Shown: positions 11,043 to 22,602, numbered from the stretch's first letter. The stretch: 64,000 nt of DNA from Bicyclus anynana (GCF_947172395.1 NC_069093.1:6793561-6857560); one strand, 5' to 3'. A program made the numbers and translations. Notes: generated by a model from the sequence alone, not told the origin.

Positions 11043-11330
11043 ATTTTTTTTTATTCTTTACAAGTTAGCCCTTGACTACAATCTCAGCTGATGGTAAGTG
11101 ATGATGCAGTCTAAGATGGAAGCGGGCTAACTTGTTAGGAGGAGGATGAAAATCCACATCACTTTCGGTTTCTACACGGCATCGTACCGGAACGCTAAAT
11201 CGCTTGGCGATACGTCCTTGCTGGTAGGGTGGTAACTAGCCACGGCCGAAGCTTCCCGCCCGCCTCCGTAGCGCAGTGGTTTGCGCGGTGGATTTACACC
11301 GCGCAAACCACTGCGCCACGGAGGCCGTCA
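11043..11330 (-). mobile_element. SINE family 1 body ending in a head-to-head hairpin
   Basis: Normal SINE body on the minus strand to about 11255, but the expected middle and box B segment is missing. Instead two tRNA-like heads face each other (11263-11290 and 11297-11324), giving 28 bp arms with one mismatch around a six-base loop. The left head is on the plus strand, the right head on the minus strand. Confidence 0.85.
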
Positions 11331-11409
11331 AATAGATAAAAATATCTATTTGAAATCAGTTTTTACTGTAATAGACTTTGACGATCTCTCTGAGCTAGAG
11401 TAGTTAGTA

Positions 11410-11560
11410 TTATCATTATCATCATTAACAGCCGATGGACGTCCACTGTTGGGCATAGGCCTCTTGCATGGACCTCCAAACGTGCGGTCGCCATTCCAGC
11501 ACCTTGAGACCCCAACGTCCAACTCCAACGTCCGGCTCTTCAAACTATATGCCCTGCTTA
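11410..11560 (-). mobile_element. RTE family 3' fragment, diverged
   Basis: The minus strand matches the last codons and tail of the 55 kb RTE: CATCATTAACAGCCGATGG and CGCCATTCCAGCACCTTGAG. A short internal duplication of CCAACGTCCAACTCCAACGT lies near 11511. Confidence 0.75.
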
Positions 11561-11654
11561 TTGCTATTTCATAGTAGTTAGCAATTATGTGAATTATGAT
11601 AGAGATTCCGTTCCCAGCTCGGATCAGTTTAGGAATTGATAAATTCTAATTTTT

Positions 11655-11790
11655 AATTTTAAGGAGGTGGTAGGCATCGGTTGTAGCACCACCAGACCAA
11701 TACCACTACAAACTCTATACCACCCTACCGGCAAAGAAGTACCGCCAAGCGATTTAGCGTTATAGTATAGTGCCCCATTGAAACTGTCAA
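11655..11790 (+). mobile_element. SINE family 1 fragment, plus strand
   Basis: Contains the complement of the family body: CACCCTACCGGCAAAGAAGT and CCGCCAAGCGATTTAGCGTT. Confidence 0.65.
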
Positions 11791-11884
11791 AGATATAGGT
11801 ATAATAGACTTGTCACCTAACATCTGGTGAGGTTCTAGGAAGGATCTCATTTATCATAAAATAATAATAATAATAATAATTTTG

Positions 11885-12330
11885 GCGTGTTGCCAGTGAT
11901 GACCTATGGTTCCGAGACTTGGTCGCTAACTATGGGCCTCATAAGAAGGCTCAGAGTCACACAGCGGGCGATGGAACGAGCTATGTTAGGAGTATCTCTG
12001 CGTGATCGAATCAGAAATGAGGAGATCCGCAGAAGAATCAAAGTCACTGACATAGCTCAACGAGTTGCGAAGCTGAAGTGGCAATGGGCGGGGCACATAG
12101 TGCGAAGAGCCGATGGACGTTGGGGTCCCAAAGTGCTGGAATGGCGACCCCGCACTAGTAAGCGCAGTGTTGGCCGACCCCCCACCAGGTGGACTGACGA
12201 CATCAAGCGAGTCGCAGGGATTCGCTGGATGCAGTTGGCTCAGTATCGTGATGTTTGGAAGTCCCTACAAAAGGCCTATGTCCTGCAGTGGACGTCCATC
12301 GGCTGATATGATGATGATGATGATGAATAA
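11885..12330 (+). mobile_element. RTE family 3' fragment with (ATG)n tail
   Basis: About 440 bases nearly identical to the 3' end of the element at 55201-57423. The frame is open for 139 codons and ends with a TGA inside CGGCTGATATG, then (ATG)n. It carries the family's C-terminal blocks (WAGHIVRRADGRWG, GRPPTRWTDDIKR). It begins abruptly at GCGTGTTGCC after an (ATA)n run, a typical 5' truncation. AATAATAATT on both flanks may be the target duplication but is too low in complexity to be sure. Confidence 0.9.
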
Positions 12331-13190
12331 TAATTAAAAAAAAATACTAAATCCTGGCTTGCTGTTATAAACTATATTTTAAAGATAAAGTAAATTATTA
12401 GATATAGGTATGAAAGTTAAGCTAACGGGGCTCTTAATTTTATATTACCTACATTAAATTTAAATAAAAGTTTCAAAATGTATAATATAGCCATGGTAAG
12501 TTCTGTTTTTGAAATTGAACCCCCATTTGGTATGAAAACACATAAGAAGGTATCGTATTTTTACTCGCATGTCGCTGAAAACTGCGTCTTTGCGACAAAA
12601 TAATATATGGAAATGGTATGTTAATGTATCGTAGTCTTTCATGTCACTACTGAGTGCTTCTTTTGTTTACTATTTGGCTTGTAGTACGAGAGCCTGTGTC
12701 AGCGAGACCTACTTCATTCTAAGATAAATTTTCTCAGCCAATATACTCCTAACAATAAGTGCGGTATAAGCTATGCAATTTGGACTATGGTGTCCTTGGA
12801 TGGTAGTAATAGATTTACTACCATACCAGAAGGAAGGTTTAGAGGAAATTTTGAAGTGGTAATTTGTTATTGGAGGGTAAACCGTTCAGTAAAGTAACGT
12901 GTCACAGCTGACGGTCACACGTTTGACACTTGCACTTGACAAAGCCAACTTTGGACGGATTGTACGACCACATTTATTTTAAAAGTTTTTATGTCGCTGC
13001 TGTCAAAATGTTCTTCACACTTGTCCGACACTGGAGGATTCAATAATTAAAAAATTCAATTATTTAAAGCAATCAGTTTAAAAATTGGTACGCCTTATGT
13101 TTGGACAACTGAAAGTCCAGCACTGGATACCTGCTACCTACCAAAACCATCACGTCCAAACTCCATAATCGACTAATGTATTTACATTAA
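12331..13190. other. Intergenic
   Basis: AT-rich. A 10 bp perfect inverted repeat (ATGGTAGTAA / TTACTACCAT) lies at 12799-12823 or close to it. No gene recognised. Confidence 0.4.
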
Positions 13191-13191
13191 G

Positions 13192-13505
13192 CTAGCCACC
13201 CACCATCCAATAAGCCCAAATGCCTATGTCGGAAAAGAATTGACATCAGGAGCGGAATTATAGTGCGAAACACTATTATTGGATGAAAATCTGTCAGGTC
13301 TGTCAGGTCTAACAATTCTCACCAAGAATGTTACGAATAAACCCTCGAATGGCAGAGAATAACCTTGAGTGAGAGAATAACCTAGCCCGAGCGGGTTACC
13401 ACTACTCCCCACCTAACTCACGGAACATTTCGTACTATCTTGGCTCATGACCACACGAGCCGACCGACCCTAAGACACCGAGACAGCGCTAACGGCTTGA
13501 CATCC
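13192..13505. repeat. Dispersed repeat X, deleted copy
   Basis: Shares long blocks with 24085-24510, including CCCTCGAATGGCAGAGAATA and ACCACTACTCCC, but lacks about 150 central bases present there. Its right end, CTTGACATCC, resembles the right end of the third copy near 51958. Class unknown; an LTR or a non-autonomous element are both possible. Confidence 0.65.
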
Positions 13506-13962
13506 TATATCATGACAATGGGTTAACTGTTACATTTACATTAAAACTGTTACATTTTCAGCCTTCACAAAAAAATAAGGAATATCTGTCTACCGCAGGC
13601 TCTTAGTCCATTGTTGTTACTTGTTTGGTGCTTTTTGTGAGGAACATTGATATCCATTTGGCGCATTAGGATGGCTTTGTCTTCTATGGGTCGTATGTTG
13701 GTAGCTTTTTTGTGATTCACAAAGAAACTACCTTCCGTAGACAATTTCATTTGTCGTTATCTTGTTAGTTTCCAACTCTAAATAAGGAAAAGGTACTGTG
13801 TTTTATTTTTATCTTAAACAGGGTAATAATACCTCCATACGTGGCTATTTAGGTATTTCGTGGACCAAACACAAGATCCATTAGACGGTAAATGGATAAC
13901 CATCGCTTTTATACAGAGCAAGCAATACTTTAGGACATGTAGATAATCGTCGTCGTCATCAA
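13506..13962. other. Intergenic
   Basis: Short direct repeat TTACATTT near 13531 and 13549. Nothing recognised. Confidence 0.35.
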
Positions 13963-14035
13963 CCCATATTCGGCTCACTGCTGAGCTCGAGTCTCCTCTC
14001 AGAATGAGAGGGGTGTCTCAGAATGTAGATAATAT
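13963..14035 (-). mobile_element. SINE family 2, 3' fragment
   Basis: ACCCATATTCGGCTCACTGC and CTCAGAATGAGAGGGG, the complement of the family 2 tail. Confidence 0.75.
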
Positions 14036-14109
14036 TTCCTACAAAATACCGCCCTATGTCTATCAACCTGAAGACATTTTATGACATTTCATGTGCCTCT
14101 AAGTCATAT

Positions 14110-14210
14110 TAGCCCACTGAATAAAGGGTATAGGTTTGAATCCGGTCCGGGCAGATATCTCCAACTTTTCAAGACAATATTCACAGTGACTCCTTGCAAA
14201 TAGGTTTTCT
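14110..14210 (+). mobile_element. SINE family 2 head fragment, decayed
   Basis: GGTTTGAATCCGGTCCGGGC resembles box B of family 2 and is followed by CCAACTTTTCA. Confidence 0.5.
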
Positions 14211-14813
14211 TGCTAAATTGCGGCCAGACATTTTTTTTTATATAAAATCTAGTAAACGATGAACTAGATTCAAGCAACTTAATACATTTAGTTATTTATA
14301 TCTGGCATCCCCACAGTTGTAGTGTGAAAGTAGGCATATGTGTTCAAATTGTGTAGAGTAAATAAATTAAACTGTTTTCATTAATATGTGATCTCTTAAG
14401 TCCAAAGAATAAATAATTATAGTTTCTTAAATAATTAAAGTTTATGATTCGTTGATTTATATTGTTTTATTTGCCTGTCGTATTTTTTAAGAATGTTTAG
14501 TAACAACGTCACTTGTAATCTAAGGTTCATACTAATCGTAGTTTTCAAGACACCCTATTTGCAAAGTGTCAAAGTGAATATTTTCTATCATTAATTTCTT
14601 ATTCCAAATAAATAACAGATGAGGTATATATTTCATAGGCCGGATCTTGTACTAACTGAACTGAAGAATATACTCACACCACTTTTAAAACTAAAGTGTT
14701 TTTCATATAGCATGGGTATGGTGACAGTCGCCTGTATGACGTTCTTATTACGTACTATTATCGTGAATTGCGGCAATTTTTCAAGAGTGAAACGAACTGT
14801 CGCCCGCACTATC
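14211..14813. other. AT-rich intergenic
   Basis: A 65-codon frame at 14619-14816 (+) is not recognised and has no supporting context. Confidence 0.35.
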
Positions 14814-15240
14814 TAATGCTGGCTCCACATTAGTGCCGTGAATTCATGGCGAGAATTCGCGCGTGAGTCCATGCCCTCCAGATTCACGGGATGCTTACAA
14901 TAATTTGAAACCCGTCGCAAAATGGACGTAGAATCTGCTGCAGCAATAACTTTGCTTGCTGTGTACCACTATGTAGATGGGCCGTGAATGTGTATGTTTA
15001 TGCGAAAGAGGCGCAAACCCTTTGTCGCGGGACAAAATACCGACTCTAATCAGGAAACAGCTAGGCTATTTTCGAATTCACCTCTATCTCTCTCTGTTTA
15101 ACACAACACTTTAGAATGAGAAAGCTAGCGGTGAATTCAAAACTCGCATTTGCGAGTTATACAAAACATCGTTACCCCGCGAAAAAAGTACACAGCGCCT
15201 GTTCACAGAGCTTCATGGCACGAATGTGAAGCCGGCATTA
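14814..15240. mobile_element. MITE with ~29 bp inverted ends and TA flanks
   Basis: Left end TAATGCTGGCTCCACATTAG; right end is the complement of TAATGCCGGCTTCACATTCG. The match continues through GTGCC[G/A]TGAA. TA on each side fits a Tc1/mariner-like target duplication. No coding capacity. The flanks also share AAACGAACTGT (14790 and 15245), which is not adjacent to the ends and is unexplained. Confidence 0.7.
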
Positions 15241-15274
15241 CATAAAACGAACTGTACAAGTATGATTCACAGGT

Positions 15275-15410
15275 CGTGATTCTATGATGAGTTCTTTCTC
15301 TTCGGTGACATAAAAATCGCTGTAATCCTCACCCAATGGCTTCATTATGGCGGTTAATCTTCCACGATACTTTAAGCCCCCTTTTTATCGCTCTTGTTTT
15401 ATTTCTACCC
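15275..15410 (-). repeat. Dispersed repeat Y (minus copy)
   Basis: The reverse complement matches 23822-23945: GTGGAAGATTAAC, ATTGGGTGAGGATTACAGCG and ATTTTTATGT in the same order. Confidence 0.65.
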
Positions 15411-15802
15411 CCAAATTGTAGGCATTCGTGACTACTTAACTAAATTAAAGCGAGATGGACGTACTTGGAGCTCTACTTTATTGGGAGGTGAATAAATAAA
15501 CCATGTAACATGCCCTTTAAGTGAACTGCTTCACTTTCTACGTGTAGGTATCTGAAATTCATTTGAAGAATATTTTGTGTTAACTCAATTTAAAACTTGA
15601 AGGTTATGTAAATTACATTTAGTACCGCGGTTTGAAATATTCAACAAATTTAAAAAAAAACATTGATTTAAAATGACGGAATTATCGCTGGACATACATA
15701 TAAAAAAAAAAAACACACACATACATCTGAATGTAGAACCTCCTCCTTTTTGGAAGTCGGTTAAAAATAGAAGTAATATTACGCAGACTCATTTAATAAA
15801 TA
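15411..15802. other. Intergenic with a decayed repeat end
   Basis: ACCTCCTCCTTTTTGGAAGT near 15738 is a repeat end; its complement appears at 37905-37940. Otherwise AT-rich. Confidence 0.45.
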
Positions 15803-16014
15803 CTAGCGGACGCCCGCGACTTTGTCCGCGTGAAATTTAGTTTTCACAAATCCCTCCGGAACCATAGACTTTTCCGGGATGAAAACTAGCTTACGTGTTA
15901 ATCCAGAGTAAAATCTATTTCTATTCCAACTTTCAGCCAAATCGGTTCAGTAGTTGCGGCGCTAAAGAGTAACAAACACCCATACAAACTTTCGCGATTA
16001 TAATATTAGTAGGA
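15803..16014 (-). mobile_element. Helitron-like element, family B
   Basis: CTAGCGGACGCCCGCGAC at the left is the complement of the terminal hairpin and CTAG; it ends TAATATTAGTAGGA before a host T at the right. Confidence 0.85.
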
Positions 16015-17891
16015 TTTTAGGGGTCCGTATTTAACAAGGAACCTTTCTTTTTCACTATGTCCGTCTGTCCGATTGTCTGCAGTGTATCTAGACTTTTATT
16101 CTTTAGAAAGCTGTGATTTAGCATGAGTGTATGAATATACCTTTATATAGAGCGCCAAAACCTAGAAATATAAAAACTAGAATAAATATTTTCAAGTATA
16201 ATATCGCCCCTACGTAGATGGATAAATATCATAATTTCTTGTCTACCCCATAGTGTACGTATCGTTGTATAGGTCTTACAAAAATAATCGAGATGTGTGA
16301 ACATCTGCGATTCAGGGATTTGTTTCCAAAAGTTGTTTATCGCATTGAATTTAATAAGTATATTAGCGAACGCCTGCGACCCCTTAATCCGGCCGTTTCA
16401 CAGAATCCATTCTTCACGGACGTTTACTAACTATAAACTACCTCCCAACCAAAAATAGTTCCTCTATAGTTTTATAAAACTCTCAAGTTTTAAGTGTTTA
16501 AACAGCATAATATGGAAATTAATTGATTATAAAACACGGCTAAAACTCACTTGATATAAGGATCTAGGATCGTGCCGCATTGCAAGAACTAGCTCATGAC
16601 TAAGGGCCCCGTATGGGTTCGAAACTAGTCGGGCATACTCCGACCGTATATCACGTGAGCTTTGGCAGTGTTTCATAATCAATTAATAAGAATAACACTC
16701 ACGATAGTTTCTAAAATGGCATATTATAGTTATTAAAAAACACCATATTTTTTTGAATATTCATTGAGGAGCTGATCGATTAATACACAGAGGAGTAAAA
16801 ACTCGTTAAAGCTAGAAGCTGCAGAGCACGAAGTAATTGGCGGATCGTGAACGTGACACAAAACAATGTGCACTCTAGACGCACGTGTGTGCTCAATCTC
16901 ATATTATCATCGCAGTACTATACGCCTTTGTTGTCTCTAGTTCTCGGAAAATACTATATTACTAGAAGAAGCTCGGGTACAATCTTCATATCATAGTCTA
17001 AAACAAAGTCGCTTTATGCTGCTTGTACGTTCAGTATTAGGGTTTTGTGTCTAAAGACTTCGCTATCCGTTCGTTCGTCTGGCTGTATCTCATTAATTGT
17101 TTGTCATAATTAATGAAAATATATATCATAATTAATGATATATTTTTGTTGCCGATTGATGTGAACATTTCAACTGACAAAGATTTAACAACAAATAGCT
17201 ACTAAAAAAAGAATTAAATAAATATTTAAGTGGACTCCCATACAATAAACGTGAATTTTTGGCTGTTTTTAAAAAAATGGTACGTAAACCTTCGTACGCT
17301 TGCACTTGGCTGGTTTTTTTAATTACTATTATTTAACTAACTTTTGGGTTGGACTTTATGACCTTAGTACTGAATTTTTCTTTCAAGAAATTTTCAATTA
17401 AGTTGATGGTGTTACACCCTCGTATCTTGAAACTTGTTAATCAGTCGGTACCGGTAATCAATTCAAATGTTTTTAAACTTATTTCGTGGTTGTTCATTAT
17501 GAGTATTATTTAAACGGGTACATACCACGATAAAAGGACGAGATTTTTATCAAGATTTTTATATTTTATATATTAATATCGACATTAAAAATGCCGTCGT
17601 TAATTACGGCAATTGTTATTGAATACACTGTTAATTCCTAGTTTTAATTTATTTTAATTAATATGTTGTTATTAAAATAAAGTACTATACCAGAATAAAA
17701 AACCATTTCAACTTGTAAAGACAAAAAAGTTACTGTTAAATATTCAAACCCTTGCCCGGCAATCCGCGTTGAAGTAGCGTGATGGATCTACGCTCTATAT
17801 ACCCTCTCATATAAGAAGGAAGGACTGGCCCTGAAGTAAGAAACCATTAGTTAAGGCTGATAATGCTGATGTATCGCGGACAATTTTGTAA
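16015..17891. other. Long intergenic stretch
   Basis: Contains a decayed repeat start at 16018 (GGGGTCCGTATTTAACAAGG, with TGTCCGTCTGTCC at 16059) and a related TCGTACGCTTGCACTTGGCTGG tail near 17291, both common on small insect repeats. A TAATGA/TCATTA palindromic tract lies at 17090-17150. At 17780-17870 a fragment resembles 23000-23080 and 38890-38990 (AAGGAAGGACTGGCC type). No gene recognised. Confidence 0.4.
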
Positions 17892-18493
17892 TCTATACTT
17901 ATAATAAATCTGTAGAGAGGTCAATTCTGTACATGAAATATATTTCCAAAATAACTATCAGGGGGTGATTAGTGGTCGATACTGATGCCAAAAATGCAAT
18001 CAGTAAAATTTTTGTCTGTCTGTCTATATGTTCTTTATAGAAACAAAAACTACTCGACGGATTTTAACGAAACTTGGTACAATTATTCTTCATACTCCTG
18101 GGCAAGTTATAGTATACTTTTCATCACGCTACGGTCAATGGGAGCAGAGCAGTGAAAGGAAATGTTGGGAAAACGGGAGATGTTACTCAATTTTTTAAGC
18201 TTCCGTCGCGTGGTATGTTCGTTATAGAAACAAAAACTACTCGACGGATTTTAACAAAACTTGGTACAATTATTTTTCATACTTCTGGGCAGGTTAAAGT
18301 ATACTTTTCATTACGCTACTGTCAATAGGAGCAGAGCAGTGAAGGGAAATGTTGAGAAAACGGGAGAAGTTACTCCATTTTTTAAGCTTCTGTCGCCATC
18401 GCATGGTCCCTACCATAGGGGTAGGGTAGGGGTAAGGTAGGGGTAGGCGTAGTAGTAGGGTATCACGCAGACGAAGTCGCGGGCGTCCGCTAG
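17892..18493 (+). mobile_element. Helitron-like element, family C, with internal duplication
   Basis: Starts TCTATACTTATAATAAATCTG and ends GGGCGTCCGCTAG. A 187 bp segment beginning ATGTTC(T/G)TTATAG is present twice in tandem (18028 and 18215). Before the end is a (GGGTA)-type tract at 18416-18465. A minus-strand frame here is a by-product of the tract. Confidence 0.85.
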
Positions 18494-19346
18494 TAACGAA
18501 ATAAAGAGAAACAATATTGTAGAATTTTACAAAAACTCTTTCAAATACATTTGCTTGTACGCGCTTTCTAATGTTTGTCAACGTTTTAACGCAATTGGAT
18601 GAACGGTATAGCAGCGCATATATACGTACAACTAAGCAAACGTATGTTTTATATACGACCTACTAGGTGCCTCTCAGTTTCACCGTTCTGATTGGATTAT
18701 CGACGTTTATATTTTGCACGCCAACTAAGGCGATATGACGTGTTATATATATAAAGCTTATAAAAGACATATATTTTAAGGATTTAAATATCACGTGTCT
18801 CAAACGGTGAAGGCAAACATCGTGAGAAAACCTGCATACACTGGGCTATAACTTTTTTTTTCATACCGGGGGCTATTTATTATGAAAAAACGATTCATAA
18901 GGATTAAACTCCAGAAATAACTTCAAACTTTAACGAAAAGACTTTTTCCTGTGTCGCACTTGTAAATAATAATGGTAAGCTAATAATGATAATAATTTAT
19001 CGTCATATAAACTTTGCCAAGGTTTGGTTCACCCGGCCCATTTATTGTGGTGCAATCGAATAGAAAACTTTACCACAAACTTTGTTTGGACACTCCTTTT
19101 GTGTTACGACTTCATACATTTATAGTACTGTTGCTCGAGTATAATGAATGGCACAAGTTTTGTGTTTGTATAGAGAATATATTAAGAACAATACGTGAGT
19201 CCCATATTATTCTACTCTTTGCTAAAGTATTATACAATACAGCTACGAGTAAGTTACGTAGATTAATTGGTTACCGACATACTCTTAGTCTCAGAACACA
19301 GAAAACTCCAGAAGGTGTGATCGAGCATAGGAATGGCGCTAATCTG
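18494..19346. other. Intergenic with SINE family 2 scrap
   Basis: 18780-18845 carries the family 2 block ATCACGTGTCTCAAACGGTG. The 115-codon frame at 19014-19361 (+) is not recognised and has no supporting context. Confidence 0.4.
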
Positions 19347-19399
19347 ATCGCTTGTTCGTGAAATTACACTAAAAAAGAGTAATTTCATGTACAAGCGAT
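19347..19399. repeat. Inverted repeat, 21 bp arms
   Basis: ATCGCTTGTTCGTGAAATTAC and its near complement ending at 19399 pair with two mismatches across an 11-base spacer. Confidence 0.8.
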
Positions 19400-19920
19400 T
19401 AGACACACTGTGTAAGCCGTGTAGTGTGATGCGCTATACAGGTACGATTTTTGGACATAATGCATGCCTTTTTATAGACGGCAGAACGTAATTTCTGATG
19501 ATTTCTGTATACTGAGCTCGTATTATGTAACTATACTAACATACGCCTGCGAGCAGCGGCTTGCGCGGAAAACTCTAACTATTCGAACTCCAGAGAACAG
19601 GTGCGCTATTCTGGTGAAAAGATACGCTGGTTATTCCAGAATACTGCCTCATTTCTGTAAAGTTCTGTGTTTATAACTTGATAGTATTTGTCTCTCTGTT
19701 TAACTAATACGAAGAGAAAGAGACAAATACGAACACTTAAGAGTTAATCTCAAGGTATTATTTAGAATTTCAATAATATAATCAATCACTACAACGTTAA
19801 TGACCCACTAGAGCACAGAGAACATCCGGACTTATAAGACTCAATTACTTAGTAGGTAGACGACATAATAAAGTTGAATGAACTCAACTATCCACAACTG
19901 AAGTGAGTCGTGCAAAAGCT
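19400..19920. other. Intergenic
   Basis: CTCTCTGTTTAACTAATACG and a related AGAGACAAATACG tract near 19690-19730. Nothing else recognised. Confidence 0.35.
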
Positions 19921-20150
19921 TTTATTTTTTTAATCTTTGCAAGTTACCCCTTGACTACAATCTCACCTGATAGTAAGTGATGATGAAATCTAAGATGGAA
20001 GCGAGCTGACTTGTTAAGAGGAGGATGAAATCCACACCCTTTTCGGTTTCTACATGTCATCGTAATGGAGCCCTAAATCGCTTGGCGGTACGTCTTTGCC
20101 GGTAGGATGGTAACAAACCACGACCGAAGACTCCATCCAGCCAAACTTTT
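19921..20150 (-). mobile_element. SINE family 1, head missing
   Basis: Conserved body from GCAAGTTACCCCTTGACTAC to CCATCCAGCC; the tRNA-like head is absent. Confidence 0.8.
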
Positions 20151-20199
20151 CGCATATTGACCGCTTAATTTTGTTTTGAAGTTGTCATGCAATGAAGAT

Positions 20200-20235
20200 G
20201 AGGATGATGATGACGATGATGATGATAATGAGGCC
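20200..20235. repeat. Impure (ATG)n microsatellite
   Basis: GATGATGATGACGATGATGA and neighbours. Confidence 0.8.
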
Positions 20236-20329
20236 TTTAGACTATTACCACCAAAGTGAATCTTAGTTCGAAATCTAGATCTAGCTTTGGGAAACTAATT
20301 AGACGGAAAAAGTTATTAAAATTTATTCG

Positions 20330-20460
20330 CAGAAATACAAAAACAAAGCAAAAACAACTTTCTCAAGACGTGCAAGTTGTTGAAGCAACAAATTAATTTA
20401 ATTAGCAAGTTACTTTGGCAACGGCTTTAGTTGAAACAAACTTAAAGTTTTGTACCCTTT
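20330..20460 (+). repeat. Dispersed repeat R (plus copy)
   Basis: Partner of 5610-5725 (minus). Core GCAACGGCTTTAGTTGAAAC with about two mismatches over 49 bases. Confidence 0.6.
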
Positions 20461-21124
20461 TCCCCGAAATACTTCTAGCTATTTTGTTGTAAAAAGTATT
20501 CTTTAGAAAACGAAAGTATGTTATAGTTCTTTCTTTTGTCCGTTTTGCCTCTTCGTTGTATCTTATTTAGGAAAGAATGTGGTATCGTGTACCTATTGGA
20601 CGCTCCTAAAGAATTTATACCCTTTGGATTCACTCAAATAGTTTTAGTCGAATAACCTATCTATCCGCTATTTCGCTTACTAAAGTTCAGATAATCTATC
20701 TTTTTGTTCTTATCTGCTTTTCAATAACCTACTGACAGATTGTTTGACTATGATAAAGATAGTTTGATTGTTACTAATAATCGAGGATAGCTATATATCC
20801 GTAATCTTAGGTAGGTTATTGAAAACAGCCTTTAAACTGTTGCTGTTAAACTACACTAGGTACAGCGCCAGCCTATTGACAGTTTTTAGGATTCCGTAGT
20901 CCACAAGGAACATATAAAAAAATACGCTTTATACTTTTTTGTAAAGGTTAATTATTTTCAAGGTTATAAAATATTGTTTAGGCTTGACACGCAACTTTCG
21001 AAAGCTACCACTGTCTAAGCCCCACATTCAACCACCGTATTTGTGGTAGGAGCATTATATTGACAAACTTCAGCCTCCATAATATGAGATAATATCTGAC
21101 TGCCGTAGGCTGTTAATCCATTAT
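20461..21124. other. Intergenic
   Basis: A weak repeat end GGATTCCGTAGTCCACAAGG lies near 20889. Nothing coding recognised. Confidence 0.35.
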
Positions 21125-21342
21125 AGCTTATTTTATCTATAATAATATTTTAAAGAGGCAATATTTGATTGTTTGTTTGTTTGCATTGAATAGGCTCCGA
21201 AACTGCTGAACCGATTTGAAACATTCTTTCACTGCTGAGAAGCTACACTATCCCCGGGTGCTTTAGGCTATATATATTTTATCTCCATATTCCTAGGAGA
21301 ACGAGAACTACGTGTGTGAAACCACGTGGCATCTGCTAGTCT
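21125..21342 (+). mobile_element. Helitron-like element, family A relative, diverged
   Basis: Start decayed (TCTATAATAATATTTTAAAG); end GTGGCATCTGCTAG. Middle shares CTGAACCGATTTGAAA and GTGAAACCACGTGGC. Confidence 0.65.
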
Positions 21343-22602
21343 CATTATTTTTTTTTTAATTTATCACTTCTTGATAATGTGAACCAAGGTGTAATCAATG
21401 GAAAAAATAAGGGATGTCAAACTTTGTACTCAAATCCTTTTTATGTTACATACGCGTACATTATGTACAACTTTCGAATAACGACGTAAAAGTTTGTGTT
21501 TTATGGAGAATGAACAAGGAATAAATGAACAATAAGTGCGTATTGTTGGGGTTCGTACAAAAAATAAGGAACTCTTGCAAAGGAAAAAACCTTTTGGAAA
21601 ATTATTCGCCAAGAAACTTTGGTATTACGAGCAAACTAACGTCTACATTTAATATCATGTTCAGAGGGATAGTTACATGCAAATTTTTCAATAATTTATT
21701 TTAAAGTTCATTTGACGTTATGTGTACCTAGATAGTATTAAATTAACTAACTGAGCCGGCAAAAATTATGTACCCCGCCTTACAAATTATTTATTGGGAT
21801 TAAAAAATGTGTAGTGATGTCCCCGCGTGCACGACTTCATACCCGCGCAGTCCTTTTCTCTGCCCGCGCGTACAACATCCCACCCGCGCAGTCTCAGCAT
21901 ATACGCCATAGTAGGTGTTTAATTATTCTCGATATATCTACACACAAAATGTTACAAAAATCGGTCTCGCCGTTCCGTACAACATTGTCAACAAACACCA
22001 CGACACGAGAATTTTCTTAGATCATTATTGCCTGCCTGATATTTATACCTGAAATTCGCTTTAGTAATCTGATTTTTATGTGATGTGCAATAATTAACTT
22101 ATAAAATAATCGTACAAATAACCACGTATTATTATATTACATTTCGTTATAAACGCAAACGCACATTTTAATTTCTTACCGTGATTCCATATAAAACCGT
22201 ATCAAATTTCACGTATAATTTAAAATACATAAATCACACCCTACCTGCTTCTTGAGTAATGCTCAATCATTCCCCAGCTATTATGAAATCTACTCCGTGG
22301 GGATTAAATATTACAAGTGAGGAAAATGCCCTTTCACTTTCGACGTCATGATAACGTATGAAGTAGACTTTGATCGATGGTGCCCTTTGCAAATCTTCGC
22401 TCTACACGTGTTATTAGTCAATATCTCAAATTAACGAAATTGATAGGCAATGATTTGCTTTATATCGTAGGCGTGTAGATGTGCCCTTTTAGTGGTTATA
22501 ACTGGCAATAATATTGTAGAGTAAATATTTACTAGGGTGTGTACACGCCCCATACCATGGCGTAGGTACAGATCGTACGCTATACGGTTCGTATTTTTTT
22601 TT
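21343..22602. other. Intergenic
   Basis: A slightly GC-richer patch at 21815-21900 (CCCGCGTGCACG, CCCGCGCAGTC repeated three times as CCCGCGCAGTC/CCCGCGCGTAC) lies in a frame I do not recognise. Rest AT-rich. Confidence 0.35.

Noticed and set aside
14790..15255. AAACGAACTGT as the target duplication of the MITE
   Set aside because: The words are not adjacent to the inverted ends on either side; TA fits the ends better.
18400..18470. Telomere-like repeat
   Set aside because: The GGGTA-type tract is irregular, short and inside a Helitron-like element; insect telomeres are usually TTAGG.
19014..19361. 115-codon frame as a gene
   Set aside because: No recognisable motif, ends inside an inverted repeat, no context; chance length for this composition is plausible.
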